A stretch of DNA of 64,000 bases from Anaerolineae bacterium (GTDB lineage Bacteria > Chloroflexota > Anaerolineae > Aggregatilineales > Phototrophicaceae). Each line of letters begins with the position of its first letter. Position 1 is the first letter of the stretch. A program made the position numbers and the translations under genes. The DNA lies in the NCBI GenBank assembly GCA_022841825.1, contig JALHQT010000009.1, positions 62,001-126,000 on the forward strand. The letters are read 5' to 3'. This document shows, one piece after another, positions 45,048-53,743 of the stretch. Under the pieces are notes generated by a model, which searched no databases, was not told the DNA's origin, and was given only the letters and a program-made list of their open reading frames with translations.

Positions 45048-45620
45048 CTACTCCAGCAGCCCGCGCATTGCCTCCGCGCCGTGCCGCGTCAGCGTGCTCG
45101 CCAGGATGCGGGCGATGTTGCGCGCATCGTCGCCGCCGCGATGATGCGTGCCGTCCAGCGACAACTTCTCGCGCCTGAGGGCAGCCGCCATGCCGATGCG
45201 CTTGCCGCTCAGTTCAAGCTGCCCGTACCATGTCTTCAGGTCGATGTGCGTCGCGCTGAACGGGTACTCGACGCCGAACGACGCGCACTGCGTCTCGAAC
45301 ATCCTGCGATCATAAGCGCCCCAGCTTGCCCAGGGACGCTCGTGCGTCGCGTAGCGTTCGCGCAGCAGGGCGCACGCCTCGTAAAACTGCACGCCTCCAT
45401 CGACCATCGCCTGTGTGAGCGTCGTCAGTTGGGTGCAGAAGGGGCTGACGCGCGAGCGTGTGGGTTTGACGAGGATGCTCTCGGCGCTGCCGACTGCGCC
45501 GCTCGTCAGGTCGTAGGTGCAGACGCCGACTTCGATGATTTCGCTCTGCTGTCCCGGCGGCGGCAGTTTCTTCCAGCACGTCGCTTCGATGTCGATAACG
45601 ATGAGGGTGGTGGCCGACAT
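45048..45620 (-). CDS. DEDDh 3'-5' exonuclease (ERI/KapD-like)
   Basis: A 190-residue exonuclease. LIVIDIEATCWKK is ExoI (DxE), ASWGAYDRRMFETQC is ExoII with its Asp, and HHRGGDDARNIARIL is ExoIII with the His/Asp pair. The single-domain layout resembles ERI-1/KapD-type RNA exonucleases; substrate is uncertain. ATG 45620 starts the domain. The C-terminal AEAMRGLLE matches the last codons of the DUF255 gene, possibly coincidence. Confidence 0.9.
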   Translation of the reverse strand: MSATTLIVIDIEATCWKKLPPPGQQSEIIEVGVCTYDLTSGAVGSAESILVKPTRSRVSPFCTQLTTLTQAMVDGGVQFYEACALLRERYATHERPWASWGAYDRRMFETQCASFGVEYPFSATHIDLKTWYGQLELSGKRIGMAAALRREKLSLDGTHHRGGDDARNIARILASTLTRHGAEAMRGLLE

Positions 45621-45839
45621 GGGGTTAATGGCTGTCTTTCTCACTTCGAAGACGATTCACTTCAGGCAAAGAAATCTTCAAGCACATGTTGTTCTCGTGA
45701 AAATCTTAAATCCGAGGCAATAATCCTCACAATGCCATTGGCTACAGTTTCGACCTCATATAAATGTCGCATTTGAGCGGGATGAGCACTGTCCCTTAGC
45801 TTACCAGCTTACGCCGACCGCTCAAGTGGGTCGTTGCCG

Positions 45840-46252
45840 CTATTCTTCATTGTTCGGTTCTAAAGCGACATAGGTTGTGCCATTACGGTGATGATCTTTC
45901 TGATTGGCAATGTAATCGATAAGCCTGGGCAGATTCGGCTCGCTGACCGTAAAGAGCGCATAACCACCTTGCCAGCGAAAGCGATCACCATCCATATTCG
46001 GGACTCGTTGATGACGTGTGACGCTCCGCCCTTCACCTTCTGAATTAGATCGGTGAGCAGGATTGTTGGCGGGATACATGCGGCAATATGAATATGATCC
46101 GCCATCGCATTCACGGCGATTTGCTCTCCACCGCACTCAGCAACTTTCTGCGCGGTTGCGTCGAAGAGCAGCGATTCCAGCTGAGGGGTGATAACTGGCT
46201 GGCGATGCTTCGTCGCCCAGACGATATGGTAGTAGCAGCGCCAAAGGGGCAT
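45840..46252 (-). pseudogene. IS200/IS605-type (TnpA, RAYT-like) transposase with frameshift
   Basis: A Y1-type single-strand transposase split over two frames. The first part has MPLWRCYYHIVWATKHRQPV and the HUH motif ADHIHIAA. It leaves frame near 46010, and the second frame continues NMDGDRFRWQGGYALFTVSE and LPRLIDYIANQKDHH with the catalytic Tyr. Joined, the product would be about 137 residues, the normal TnpA length. Restoring frame needs a one-base change. The start codon lies 20 nt from the first hairpin of family C locus 2. TnpA proteins of this group mobilise hairpin-ended DNA, or REP-type palindromes in the RAYT branch. No tnpB is present. Confidence 0.8.
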
Positions 46253-46272
46253 GCCATTCGTCCTCATACAGC

Positions 46273-46433
46273 GCTTGAGGCTCAAAGCCTCAAGCTACAA
46301 TTTCAAGCAAAAGCCTCTGAAAGAGGCTCATGATCCCAGTATAGCTCCTATCACCTTGAGGAATGTTGATGAGTATCCAGCCTCTTTCAGAGGCTTCCAG
46401 ATTCATCACAGCCTGAAGCTTTGAGCTTCAGGC
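46273..46433. repeat. Family C four-hairpin element, locus 2
   Basis: Hairpins in order: GCTTGAGGCT/AGCCTCAAGC with CAA loop (46273-46295); AGCCTCT/AGAGGCT with GAA loop (46312-46328); AGCCTCT/AGAGGCT with TTC loop (46379-46395); GCCTGAAGCT/AGCTTCAGGC with TTG loop (46411-46433). Spacers between outer and inner stems are 16 and 15 nt. The two inner hairpins are exact inverted copies. The element fills the gap between the transposase and the DUF255 gene. Confidence 0.9.
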
Positions 46434-46477
46434 GACTTCAGGCGACGAAACAGATGTTTTCTGCACCTTCGGCGTCG

Positions 46478-48514
46478 CTACCCCAGCAACCCGCGCATCG
46501 CCTCCGCCGTCGTCACGGGCATCTGGCAGGTGAAGTGGCGGCAGACGTAGACCGTCGGCGCACCGCCCTTCATCGTCCGATAGCTGAGGAGCGGGATGGG
46601 ATGCTCGCCTTCGACGGAGGTGGGCGAGAGCGCCACAATCGCGCCGGGGCGATATTTGCCCTGCGTCTCCGCCAGCAGCGCCCGCGTCTCCGCCTGCGCC
46701 GGGTCGCCGACGATGGCGATCTCGTCGATGCCGCGCGCCAGCAAATCCATCGCGCTCAACCCTTCGCCGAATGCCTGCGGATACTGCCGCGCCGCCGCCG
46801 TCAGCGCATTCACCGCGCCGCGCGCCGCCGCATCGTAGCGCTCATCGCCTGTGTACGCCGCCAGCTTCGCCAGCCCCTTCGCCATCATGCTGCTGCCGCT
46901 CGGCGTGGCGTTGTCCTGCAAGCTGCGCGGGCGGGCGATCAACGACTCGTGCTGATTGCTCGTGTCGAAGAAGCCGCCGTCGTCCGCCGCGAAATGCGCC
47001 AGCACATAATCGGCAAGCCGGCGCGCCTCGGTGAACCAGCGTATATCAAAGGTCGATTGATAGACTTCGAGCAGCCCGTCGATCAGGTTGGCGTAGTCCT
47101 CCAGGAAGCCGTCGATCTTGGCGCGCCCGCCCTTCCAGGTGCGCAGCAGCGCGCCCTCCTGCACCAGCGACGAGAGCAGAAACTCGGCGCTGCGCAGCGC
47201 GGCGGTCGTGTAATCGGGGCGGTCGAGGACACGCGATGCCTCTGCCAGGCTGGCGAGCATCATGCCATTCCACGCCGTGATGATCTTGTCGTCCAGCCCC
47301 GGCGCGACGCGATTGGTGCGCTGGGCATACAGCGCGTCGCGGGCGGCGACGATCTTTTCGCGCAGCGCCGCGACGCTCATCCCCAGCCGCTCGGCGACGA
47401 CGGCATCGTCGGCGGGCACGTACAGGATATTGTGCCCCTCAAAGTTGCCGCGCGTCGTCACGCCCCAGTATTCGACCGCGATACGCGCATCATCGCCCAG
47501 GATGTCGAACAGCTCGTCCTTGCTCCAGACGAAGAACTTGCCCTCTTCGCCTTCGCTGTCGGCGTCGGTGGTCGAGTAGAAGCCGCCCTCCGGCGCGGTC
47601 ATCTCGCGCAGCACATAGTCGTAGATCTCCTCGGCGATGCGCCGGAAGAACGGGTCGCCCGTGAGCTGCCAGGCGTGCAGGTAGACGCGGCTCAACTGCG
47701 CGTTGTCGTAGAGCATCTTCTCGAAGTGCGGCACCAGCCAGATAGCATCGACGCTGTAACGATGGAAGCCGCCGCCGAGCTGGTCATACATCCCGCCGTT
47801 CGCCATCTTACGCAGCGTGAACGTGACCATCGTCAGTGCCTGGTCGTCGCCCGTGCGGGCATACGAGCGCAGCAGGTATTCCAGGTTCATCGGGTTGGGG
47901 AACTTGGGCGCGCCGCCGAAGCCGCCGTGCGTCGCATCGAAGTTCTGTCCCATGCCCTTCGCCGCCTCGCGCAGCAGCGCATCGTCAATCGCGCCGCCGC
48001 CGATGCCGAGCGTCTCGCGCTGGAGCATCCCGGCGAGTTCCGTGCCGGACTGCTCGATCTCAGCGCGGCGATTCTGGTATGCCTCGGCGACGGCGGTCAG
48101 CACCTGGCGGAACGACGGCATGCCGTAGCGCGGTTCGAGCGGGAAGTACGTGCCGCCATAGAACGGGCGACCATCGGGCAGCAGGAAGACCGTCATCGGC
48201 CAGCCGCCGCGCCCCTGGCTCATCGCCTGCACCGCCTGCATGTAGATGTCGTCCAAATCGGGGCGTTCTTCGCGGTCTACTTTGATCGGGACGAAATCGC
48301 GGTTCATCTGCTCCGCCGTCGGCGCATGCTCGAAGCTTTCATGCTCCATGACATGACACCAGTGGCAGGCGCTGTAGCCGATGCTGAGGAGGATCGGCTT
48401 GTCCTCGCGTTTCGCGCGTTCCAGCGCTTCTTCGCCCCAGGGGTACCAATCGACCGGGTTGTCCTTGTGCTGAAGCAGATAGGGGCTGGTTTCGTTCGCC
48501 AGGCGGTTACTCAT
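46478..48514 (-). CDS. DUF255 (YyaL-type) thioredoxin-domain protein
   Basis: A 678-residue protein. The N-terminal spermatogenesis-associated-20 thioredoxin domain has [20 protein letters not shown] and [13 protein letters not shown] with Cys50/Cys53. It is followed by an alpha/alpha barrel of the six-hairpin glycosidase type (about 200-560) with [13 protein letters not shown] and [16 protein letters not shown], and a C-terminal domain ending [20 protein letters not shown]. The family is widespread but lacks an established function; a redox or sugar-related role has been proposed from the fold. Full length. Family C elements flank both ends. Confidence 0.93.
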   Translation of the reverse strand: MSNRLANETSPYLLQHKDNPVDWYPWGEEALERAKREDKPILLSIGYSACHWCHVMEHESFEHAPTAEQMNRDFVPIKVDREERPDLDDIYMQAVQAMSQGRGGWPMTVFLLPDGRPFYGGTYFPLEPRYGMPSFRQVLTAVAEAYQNRRAEIEQSGTELAGMLQRETLGIGGGAIDDALLREAAKGMGQNFDATHGGFGGAPKFPNPMNLEYLLRSYARTGDDQALTMVTFTLRKMANGGMYDQLGGGFHRYSVDAIWLVPHFEKMLYDNAQLSRVYLHAWQLTGDPFFRRIAEEIYDYVLREMTAPEGGFYSTTDADSEGEEGKFFVWSKDELFDILGDDARIAVEYWGVTTRGNFEGHNILYVPADDAVVAERLGMSVAALREKIVAARDALYAQRTNRVAPGLDDKIITAWNGMMLASLAEASRVLDRPDYTTAALRSAEFLLSSLVQEGALLRTWKGGRAKIDGFLEDYANLIDGLLEVYQSTFDIRWFTEARRLADYVLAHFAADDGGFFDTSNQHESLIARPRSLQDNATPSGSSMMAKGLAKLAAYTGDERYDAAARGAVNALTAAARQYPQAFGEGLSAMDLLARGIDEIAIVGDPAQAETRALLAETQGKYRPGAIVALSPTSVEGEHPIPLLSYRTMKGGAPTVYVCRHFTCQMPVTTAEAMRGLLG

Positions 48515-48530
48515 GACTCATCCCTACACC

Positions 48531-48554
48531 GGACGAGGCATGCCTCGTCCCTAC
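48531..48554. repeat. Family A palindrome
   Basis: Arms GGACGAGGC/GCCTCGTCC around AT, followed by CTAC, 16 bp upstream of the DUF255 start. Confidence 0.8.
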
Positions 48555-48651
48555 ACGTTTCGCCAAGCGTGCCACAGGTTGATGAGCGGGGCAAGAGAGA
48601 GGGGGCGACCCAGGGGCGGGCGCATCAAAACCACAGCCGCGCTTTCGCGTC

Positions 48652-48798
48652 GCTGGAAGCTCAAAGCTTCCAGCTTGAATGACGGAAAAAGCCACTGGAA
48701 GTGGCTCCAAAGACCTTCCTCATGTCGAAAGTACGGGTTAGAGAGCCGCTTCAGCGGCTTTCGGCTGGGCTTGTAGCCTGAAGCTTTGAGCTTCAGGC
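48652..48798. repeat. Family C four-hairpin element, locus 3
   Basis: Hairpins in order: GCTGGAAGCT/AGCTTCCAGC with CAA loop (48652-48674); AGCCACT/AGTGGCT with GGA loop (48690-48706); AGCCGCT/AGCGGCT (48744-48759); GCCTGAAGCT/AGCTTCAGGC with TTG loop (48776-48798). Spacers are 15 and 16 nt. The two inner stems differ from each other. The 338-bp gap 48515-48852 contains this and a family A palindrome; no gene. Confidence 0.9.
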
Positions 48799-48852
48799 GG
48801 CGAAATAAGTTTGATGCGTTTGCCCTGGACGACCCATGGGCGGCGCACCCGC

Positions 48853-51258
48853 TCAGCCCGCCTCGCCAACCCCCGCCACGCGCAGGAACACCACCCGCCC
48901 CACGCTGTCCCCCGCCGCGACGATGCCGCCGGGCAGCGCGGCGAGCCTTGTAATAGGCGCGTCGCCGACCCAGCGCGAGAGTTCTGTGCCGTTGCTGGGG
49001 TCGTAGAGGATGATGGCATCGCCATCACTTGTCGCCCTTAGCCCAGCGATGAATGGCTCAATCGTCGCAGGGTAGAGCAGGTTGCCATCAAATGCATGTT
49101 CTTTTGCCCAAGTAAAGATAGTTCTTTTGTCACCCCAAATGGGTTGATCAAGCATAGATTCTAGCTTTCCTGTTTGTTTCCATAATCGCATTGTCATATC
49201 GGCAGACCAAGAGAGTACACGTCCATCCTTAATGTCAATTACACCAAGAATCATGTCTTTATGTCCATAAAACGTTACATGTACCGAGCCATCACGGTTC
49301 CACAATTGGAATTCATGATCGTCGCCCCAAGACACAAAAAGACCTTTTGTGGTTTCAATCACCCCACGTACCTTCCTTCCTGGCATTAACTTCTTTGTGC
49401 TTTCTCCATATATATTGAATTCTGCCCTGGTAACGCCTGATAACTCGATAATTTGAATTGAGTCATGAGTCCATGTTAGTAGGCATCCATCCTCTAGCTC
49501 TTTCACTCCTTCGAGAGCTAGTCGATAATTTAGCAACGTCTTTAGTAGAGTTCCTTCTTTATTCCACAATAACAACTTATGGTCATCTCCCCAAGAGACT
49601 AAACAACCGTCAGATATTTCGAGAACACCCTTTACAGGCATATCATGCGACAGCAGAGATGCTAAGAGTTTTCCATCTTCTGACCAAAAGCGAATTGTGT
49701 CATCCTTACCCCACGATACCAATGTTTTATAAGATGACTGCGTGACTCCGTTAATCTCACGCTCGTGTCCTTGTAGAGTACTGGCAAGGGTGCCATCCGA
49801 ATTCCATAGCCTTATAGCATTGTCTGCATGAACAGCATATGGGTAGGTGTAACTCCAGGAAAGCAGAGTGCCGTTTGTCACAGTACGTAAACCCTTGATC
49901 GTGCCTATGTGCGCTGAGGCAGATTGGAACGTATCTGTACCCAAATCCCATAGGCGCATGCTTGCATCCCTACTCCAAGAAAGTAGTTTATTGTCACCCA
50001 TGTCCAAAGTGCCCATAACTGAACCATGATGCGCGGATAGAGTTCGCAAGGGTGTCCCGTCTTGCTGCCAAAGACAGATCGTTAAGTCATTGCTCCACGA
50101 AAGTAGTCGCCCATCAGACAATTGGCGGACACCATTAATGGGCCATGTGTGTTCCTTCAATATATTCTTCGCGTTGCTTGAATCCCAGATGATGATAGCA
50201 TCTTCGCCCCACGAAACTAATTGCCGACTCTGTAGTTCAAGAGCCCCACTAACTCTTCCCCTATGTCCCACAAGAGTTGCAACGCACTGACCGTCGTTGC
50301 TCCATATCCGTAAATCATAATCGTCGCTACCTGAGCAAATTTGACCGTTTGACAGTTGGAAGGCGAATCTCACAGGTTTCCTATGCCCCTCTAAAGACGT
50401 CTCTATTCTTCCCTGTGTATCCCAGAGAATAAGCGTGTCATCTAGTCCCCAAGAGAGCAAACGCTTATCAGAAAGTTGTATTGCTCCAAGGACACTTTCT
50501 CTATGGCCATCTAGAATCGCCAATTGAACACCTGAAAAGTCCCAAAGACGCAATGTGTGATCGTTGCTCCAAGACAGAAGGCGACCGTCATTCAAAACTC
50601 GTACGCCGTTAATGCCGTGCATATGCCCAATAAAGATGGTCAGCATCTTTCCCTCGCCCGACCATCGCCGCAGTGTATGGTCATCTGACCACGAAAGAAT
50701 GGTTTGATCTTCAAGAACCAACACGCCGCGCACGTTATCAGTGTGTCCTTCAAAGGGATCGAATGCCTTTCCCTCCCACGTCCAACGTCGCAACTTAAAG
50801 TCTTTGTTGCCTTTGTCACCACACCAAGAAAGGATCGAGCCATCGTCTAATGACAGGGCACCGCTTACTTGCCATTCATGCCCATTAAAGACTGTCAGCA
50901 TCTTTCCATCGCGCGACCAATGTCTCAACGTTTTGTCCCTTGACCAAGAAAGAACAGATCCATCTTTTAACAACAGAGCGCCATTCACGTCCCATTCGTG
51001 CCCGCTGAACGTCGCCAGCAGCGCCCCACCGGCGGGCAGCAGGGCGTCGTAGCCGTTGTCGAGCGGGAGCAGCGGCGCGACGGCGGCGCACGCCTCACGC
51101 AGGGCGGCAATTTCGGCGTGTGCAGCGTGGCGGTAGAGGCGACCGTGTACCTGCGCCGCCAACAGCGCCGCGTCCGCCGCCAGCACATGCGCCGACATAG
51201 AGAGGCCGGAACGCACCAGGCGGATCGGTTCGCGGGGGTTTGGAGGGACGCCATTCAT
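48853..51258 (-). CDS. WD40-repeat portion of a split TIR-NB-ARC-WD40 protein
   Basis: An 801-residue reading frame whose first codon, ATG 51258, lies inside a family A palindrome. After about 80 helical residues continuing the NB-ARC protein (LVRSGLSMSAHVLAADAALL) come about 15 WD40 repeats of roughly 40 residues. Each has a GH dipeptide, an LLSWS or VSWG turn and an RLW end; a closing repeat ends VVFLRVAGVGEAG. They would form one or two beta-propellers acting as the sensor. The repeats (about 49075-51000) are much poorer in GC than the ends of the frame. It is best read as the 3' half of the gene at 51095-53080, separated by a repeat insertion. Confidence 0.8.
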   Translation of the reverse strand: MNGVPPNPREPIRLVRSGLSMSAHVLAADAALLAAQVHGRLYRHAAHAEIAALREACAAVAPLLPLDNGYDALLPAGGALLATFSGHEWDVNGALLLKDGSVLSWSRDKTLRHWSRDGKMLTVFNGHEWQVSGALSLDDGSILSWCGDKGNKDFKLRRWTWEGKAFDPFEGHTDNVRGVLVLEDQTILSWSDDHTLRRWSGEGKMLTIFIGHMHGINGVRVLNDGRLLSWSNDHTLRLWDFSGVQLAILDGHRESVLGAIQLSDKRLLSWGLDDTLILWDTQGRIETSLEGHRKPVRFAFQLSNGQICSGSDDYDLRIWSNDGQCVATLVGHRGRVSGALELQSRQLVSWGEDAIIIWDSSNAKNILKEHTWPINGVRQLSDGRLLSWSNDLTICLWQQDGTPLRTLSAHHGSVMGTLDMGDNKLLSWSRDASMRLWDLGTDTFQSASAHIGTIKGLRTVTNGTLLSWSYTYPYAVHADNAIRLWNSDGTLASTLQGHEREINGVTQSSYKTLVSWGKDDTIRFWSEDGKLLASLLSHDMPVKGVLEISDGCLVSWGDDHKLLLWNKEGTLLKTLLNYRLALEGVKELEDGCLLTWTHDSIQIIELSGVTRAEFNIYGESTKKLMPGRKVRGVIETTKGLFVSWGDDHEFQLWNRDGSVHVTFYGHKDMILGVIDIKDGRVLSWSADMTMRLWKQTGKLESMLDQPIWGDKRTIFTWAKEHAFDGNLLYPATIEPFIAGLRATSDGDAIILYDPSNGTELSRWVGDAPITRLAALPGGIVAAGDSVGRVVFLRVAGVGEAG

Positions 51259-53080
51259 AGCGTCCGTCGTTTGGGTATCCGTGCGTTCGCCGTGCGTCGC
51301 GGCGGACGACGCAGGCGTCGTCCGTTCTGGAAGTCCCCTCTCTGTACACGGAGAGGGGATTTACGACCGAAGGAAGTCCCTGTGGGAGGGGTGAGGTTAA
51401 CCACACGTCGCAATCCGCCACCAGCGCCTGCGGGTCGGTCGCGGCGAGCTTGGCGCGCAGCCAGCGCAGGTCGAGCAGCAGCGCCCGCAGGGTATCCGCA
51501 CGCCGCGCCTCCACGAGATGATACGCCAGCCAGCGCCAGAGATACGGCTCGCTCGGCGGCAGCATGGACCAATCGCCCACGCCGTAGGCATCCAAAAAGG
51601 TGGCGTGCGCGGCGGGCAGCGCATGGGTCCCCTGCGCGCGCAGGTCGTCGATCAGGTACTGCCGCACCACGTCATGCAGGCGCAGCGTCCGCCCGTCCAG
51701 GTCGAGCCGCAAGAGCAGGGAGCGGTTGATCAGCCGCACCGCCCGCTCCTCGGCGTCGAAATCGTCCACACCCCACAACGGCTCCAGCGTCGCCAGCGGC
51801 ACATCGACATCGTCTTTGAAGATCGCCAGCTTGCCGAATGCCGCGCGGTCTTCCGCCGTCAGCAGCTCCAGGCTGATGCCCAACGTCGCGCGGACAGCCG
51901 CGTGTCGCCCGGCATCATCCGCGCCATCAAAGGCGACCAGCCCGCGCCGATCCAACGCCTTGTTCGCGTAGGCGATGGCGTCCGCCAGCGATTGCCCCGC
52001 CTCGATCCGCCCACGCAGCACGCCGTTCGCCAGCTTGAGCAGCAGCGCCCAATTGCCCAGCCGCTCCGCCAGCGCGCCCAACGCCCGCCCGTGCTTGTCC
52101 TCCGCGGGCAGCCCCCAACTGAGCAGGCGAACCGCCTCGGCATCCTCCATGGCGTCCACCGCCACGCCGACCGTCCCGCTCGGCAGCGTGTCGCCGTTGC
52201 GCGTCGTGATCAGGCGGGTGCAGCGTCCCTCGCCGCCCTGCAAGAACGGCGTCAGGTGCCGCGCCTGCCACACGTCGTCGATCACGAGCAGGATGTCGCG
52301 GTCGGCGAGCAGCTCGCGCAGCCGCGTTTGCGCCGCTTCCAGCGTGGGCGCGCCGCTCGCCGCGCCGCTCAGGGCAAAGATCAGGCTCTCGACCTTTTCA
52401 AGTGGGTTATCGAAGCGCTCGCCCAGCGTCACCCACAGGATGCCGTCGTCGTATGCCTGCTGCACGCGCTCGTCATGACACAGCGCGCGCGCCAGCGTCG
52501 TCTTGCCGTAGCCGCCCGCGCCCTTGAGCGCCGCGGTGATGGCGACCGGCTCTTCGCGCGACGGGTTGAGCAGCCGGGCGAGCAGCGCGTCGAGTTCGCG
52601 CGCGCGGGGGACGAAATCGTGCGGCAGGTCTTCGCACATGAAGGGCACGCGCTCCTCAGTGCAGGGCGCGCGCAGATAACCGAGCAGCGTCGCCCACTCG
52701 CTTCCGCCCGTGAAGCGCCCGATGTCCAAGCCGATGTCGAAGAAGTGCTTATCGCGCATCCAGCGCGGTAGTCCGCCGATGTCGATGCCCGCGTCGGCTT
52801 TGATCGGGTAGACGCACACGCCCTGCTGGCGGGCGTAGCGCCACTCCTTGCGCACGACCTGCGACGCCATCGCGGCGGGCGTCATGACCAGCAGCATGAA
52901 ATCGACGCTCTCGATAGCGTCGGTGATTTGCAGCCACCAGTCCTTGCCGCCCTCCAGGCGCACGCGGTCTTGCAGCACGCTGACGCCTTCGCCTTCCAGC
53001 GTCTCGCGCAGCGCTTTGGCGAACGTCTCGCCATCCTTACGGGCATACGACACAAATACGCGATGCGTCTTCGGCTTCAT
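51095..53080 (-). CDS. TIR-NB-ARC portion of a split STAND immune-type protein
   Basis: The genuine part runs from ATG 53080 to about 51400. The TIR domain (residues 1-130) has RVFVSYARKDGETFAKALRE and VVRKEWRYARQQG with Glu79 at the NADase position. NB-ARC has ITAALKGAGGYGKTTLARAL (P-loop), DILLVIDDVW (Walker B) and TRLITTRNGD, followed by a winged helix with LHDVVRQYLIDDL. After ADCDVW the frame enters repeat DNA and then runs out of frame with the WD40 part to 51095. STAND proteins of this type sense a trigger through the C-terminal repeats and activate TIR NAD-degrading activity in phage defence. Here the coupling is broken, unless the insertion is bypassed. Confidence 0.85.
   Translation of the reverse strand: MKPKTHRVFVSYARKDGETFAKALRETLEGEGVSVLQDRVRLEGGKDWWLQITDAIESVDFMLLVMTPAAMASQVVRKEWRYARQQGVCVYPIKADAGIDIGGLPRWMRDKHFFDIGLDIGRFTGGSEWATLLGYLRAPCTEERVPFMCEDLPHDFVPRARELDALLARLLNPSREEPVAITAALKGAGGYGKTTLARALCHDERVQQAYDDGILWVTLGERFDNPLEKVESLIFALSGAASGAPTLEAAQTRLRELLADRDILLVIDDVWQARHLTPFLQGGEGRCTRLITTRNGDTLPSGTVGVAVDAMEDAEAVRLLSWGLPAEDKHGRALGALAERLGNWALLLKLANGVLRGRIEAGQSLADAIAYANKALDRRGLVAFDGADDAGRHAAVRATLGISLELLTAEDRAAFGKLAIFKDDVDVPLATLEPLWGVDDFDAEERAVRLINRSLLLRLDLDGRTLRLHDVVRQYLIDDLRAQGTHALPAAHATFLDAYGVGDWSMLPPSEPYLWRWLAYHLVEARRADTLRALLLDLRWLRAKLAATDPQALVADCDVWLTSPLPQGLPSVVNPLSVYREGTSRTDDACVVRRDARRTHGYPNDGRYEWRPSKPPRTDPPGAFRPLYVGACAGGGRGAVGGAGTRSPLPPRCTRRNCRPA
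51242..51397. repeat. Repeat cluster splitting the TIR-NB-ARC-WD40 gene
   Basis: From left to right: a family A unit (GGAGGG then arms ACGCCAT/ATAGCGT, 51242-51265), a palindrome with arms GGACGACGC/GCGTCGTCC (51304-51323), and a family B element (51333-51397, inner stem CCCCTCTCTGT/ACGGAGAGGGG, end GGGGTGAGGTT). About 157-160 bp interrupt the coding sequence. The frames on the two sides differ by one, so the insertion shifts the frame. Confidence 0.85.
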
Positions 53081-53188
53081 GGACGTTCCTCGCCAATGAT
53101 CTCGAACTCAGTCCGGAGCTACAGTTGTTCGATCTTCGCGCGAATACGAGACCAAGAAGTGTATCGTAGATGCCTCAATAAGCTGAAT

Positions 53189-53566
53189 TTACCCCGCCAC
53201 TTTCTCCCGCGCCAGCATCGCCCGCGCCCGCGCCAGCGCCTCGTCTGCGCTGTCCACTGTCACGTACTGCTGTGGGGTCAAGCGGTCGAGCATCCGCAGC
53301 ATGAGCTGCGCGAGCACATGAATGCGTACGACCACGTACCCGACGATCCGTGGGTCGCTCATCGCATAATTCCGCATGTTGCTGACTTCCATCGGGATGC
53401 GCGTACACTGGCTGAGATCGATGATGACGACGAATCGTCCAACTTCATGCTCCGTGGCGTATCCCAGAATGTGATCGGTTTGCGCCGCCACATCCTTCAT
53501 GGTCAGCGGATCGCTCCATGCGGCATAGAAGATTCCAGAGTCTCTATAGTCGATTTGAGTGGGCAT
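53189..53566 (-). CDS. Small cytosolic protein, STAS-like/DUF type, unknown function
   Basis: A 125-residue protein: MPTQIDYRDSGIFYAAWSDP, then FVVIIDLSQCTRIPMEVSNM and a C-terminal helix. The strand-helix pattern with VVIIDLS resembles SpoIIAA-like or small regulatory alpha/beta proteins, but no motif is decisive. AGGAAGAG precedes ATG 53566. A perfect dyad TTGATCC-AGT-GGATCAA at 53677-53693, about 110 bp upstream, could be an operator. Confidence 0.6.
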   Translation of the reverse strand: MPTQIDYRDSGIFYAAWSDPLTMKDVAAQTDHILGYATEHEVGRFVVIIDLSQCTRIPMEVSNMRNYAMSDPRIVGYVVVRIHVLAQLMLRMLDRLTPQQYVTVDSADEALARARAMLAREKVAG

Positions 53567-53676
53567 AATCTCTTCCTCACGATCAAGTAGTCGATCAGTG
53601 GGAGGATAGAGATTGGGTCGGTGTGGGGCACTATCCCCCAAGGCACTGTCGATCATCGGTAGTCTCATTTTAAGCT

Positions 53677-53693
53677 TGATCCAGTGGATCAAT
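53677..53693. promoter_or_regulatory. Perfect 7-bp dyad, possible operator
   Basis: TTGATCC and GGATCAA flank AGT in the gap between the small protein gene and the M23 peptidase gene. It is unlike the repeat families, so it may be a transcription-factor site. Confidence 0.3.
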
Positions 53694-53743
53694 GGTTGAG
53701 TTCTCGATCCGTCGTTGAGCACACGTCTCAAGACGCTGCGCCG

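Noticed and set aside
45990-46030. Programmed frameshifting in the IS200-type transposase
   Set aside because: I see no clear slippery heptamer at the change of frame; a simple one-base mutation or sequencing error is more likely.
46421-48682. A 753-codon open frame opposite the DUF255 gene, and similar long frames opposite murJ, miaB and the TIR-NB-ARC gene
   Set aside because: These are antisense shadows of well-supported genes with low-complexity translations.
51095-51258. The TIR-NB-ARC and WD40 frames as an ordinary two-gene operon with a 164-nt overlap
   Set aside because: The overlap consists largely of repeat DNA and the frames rejoin if it is removed; a long out-of-frame overlap without a ribosome site for the second gene is implausible.
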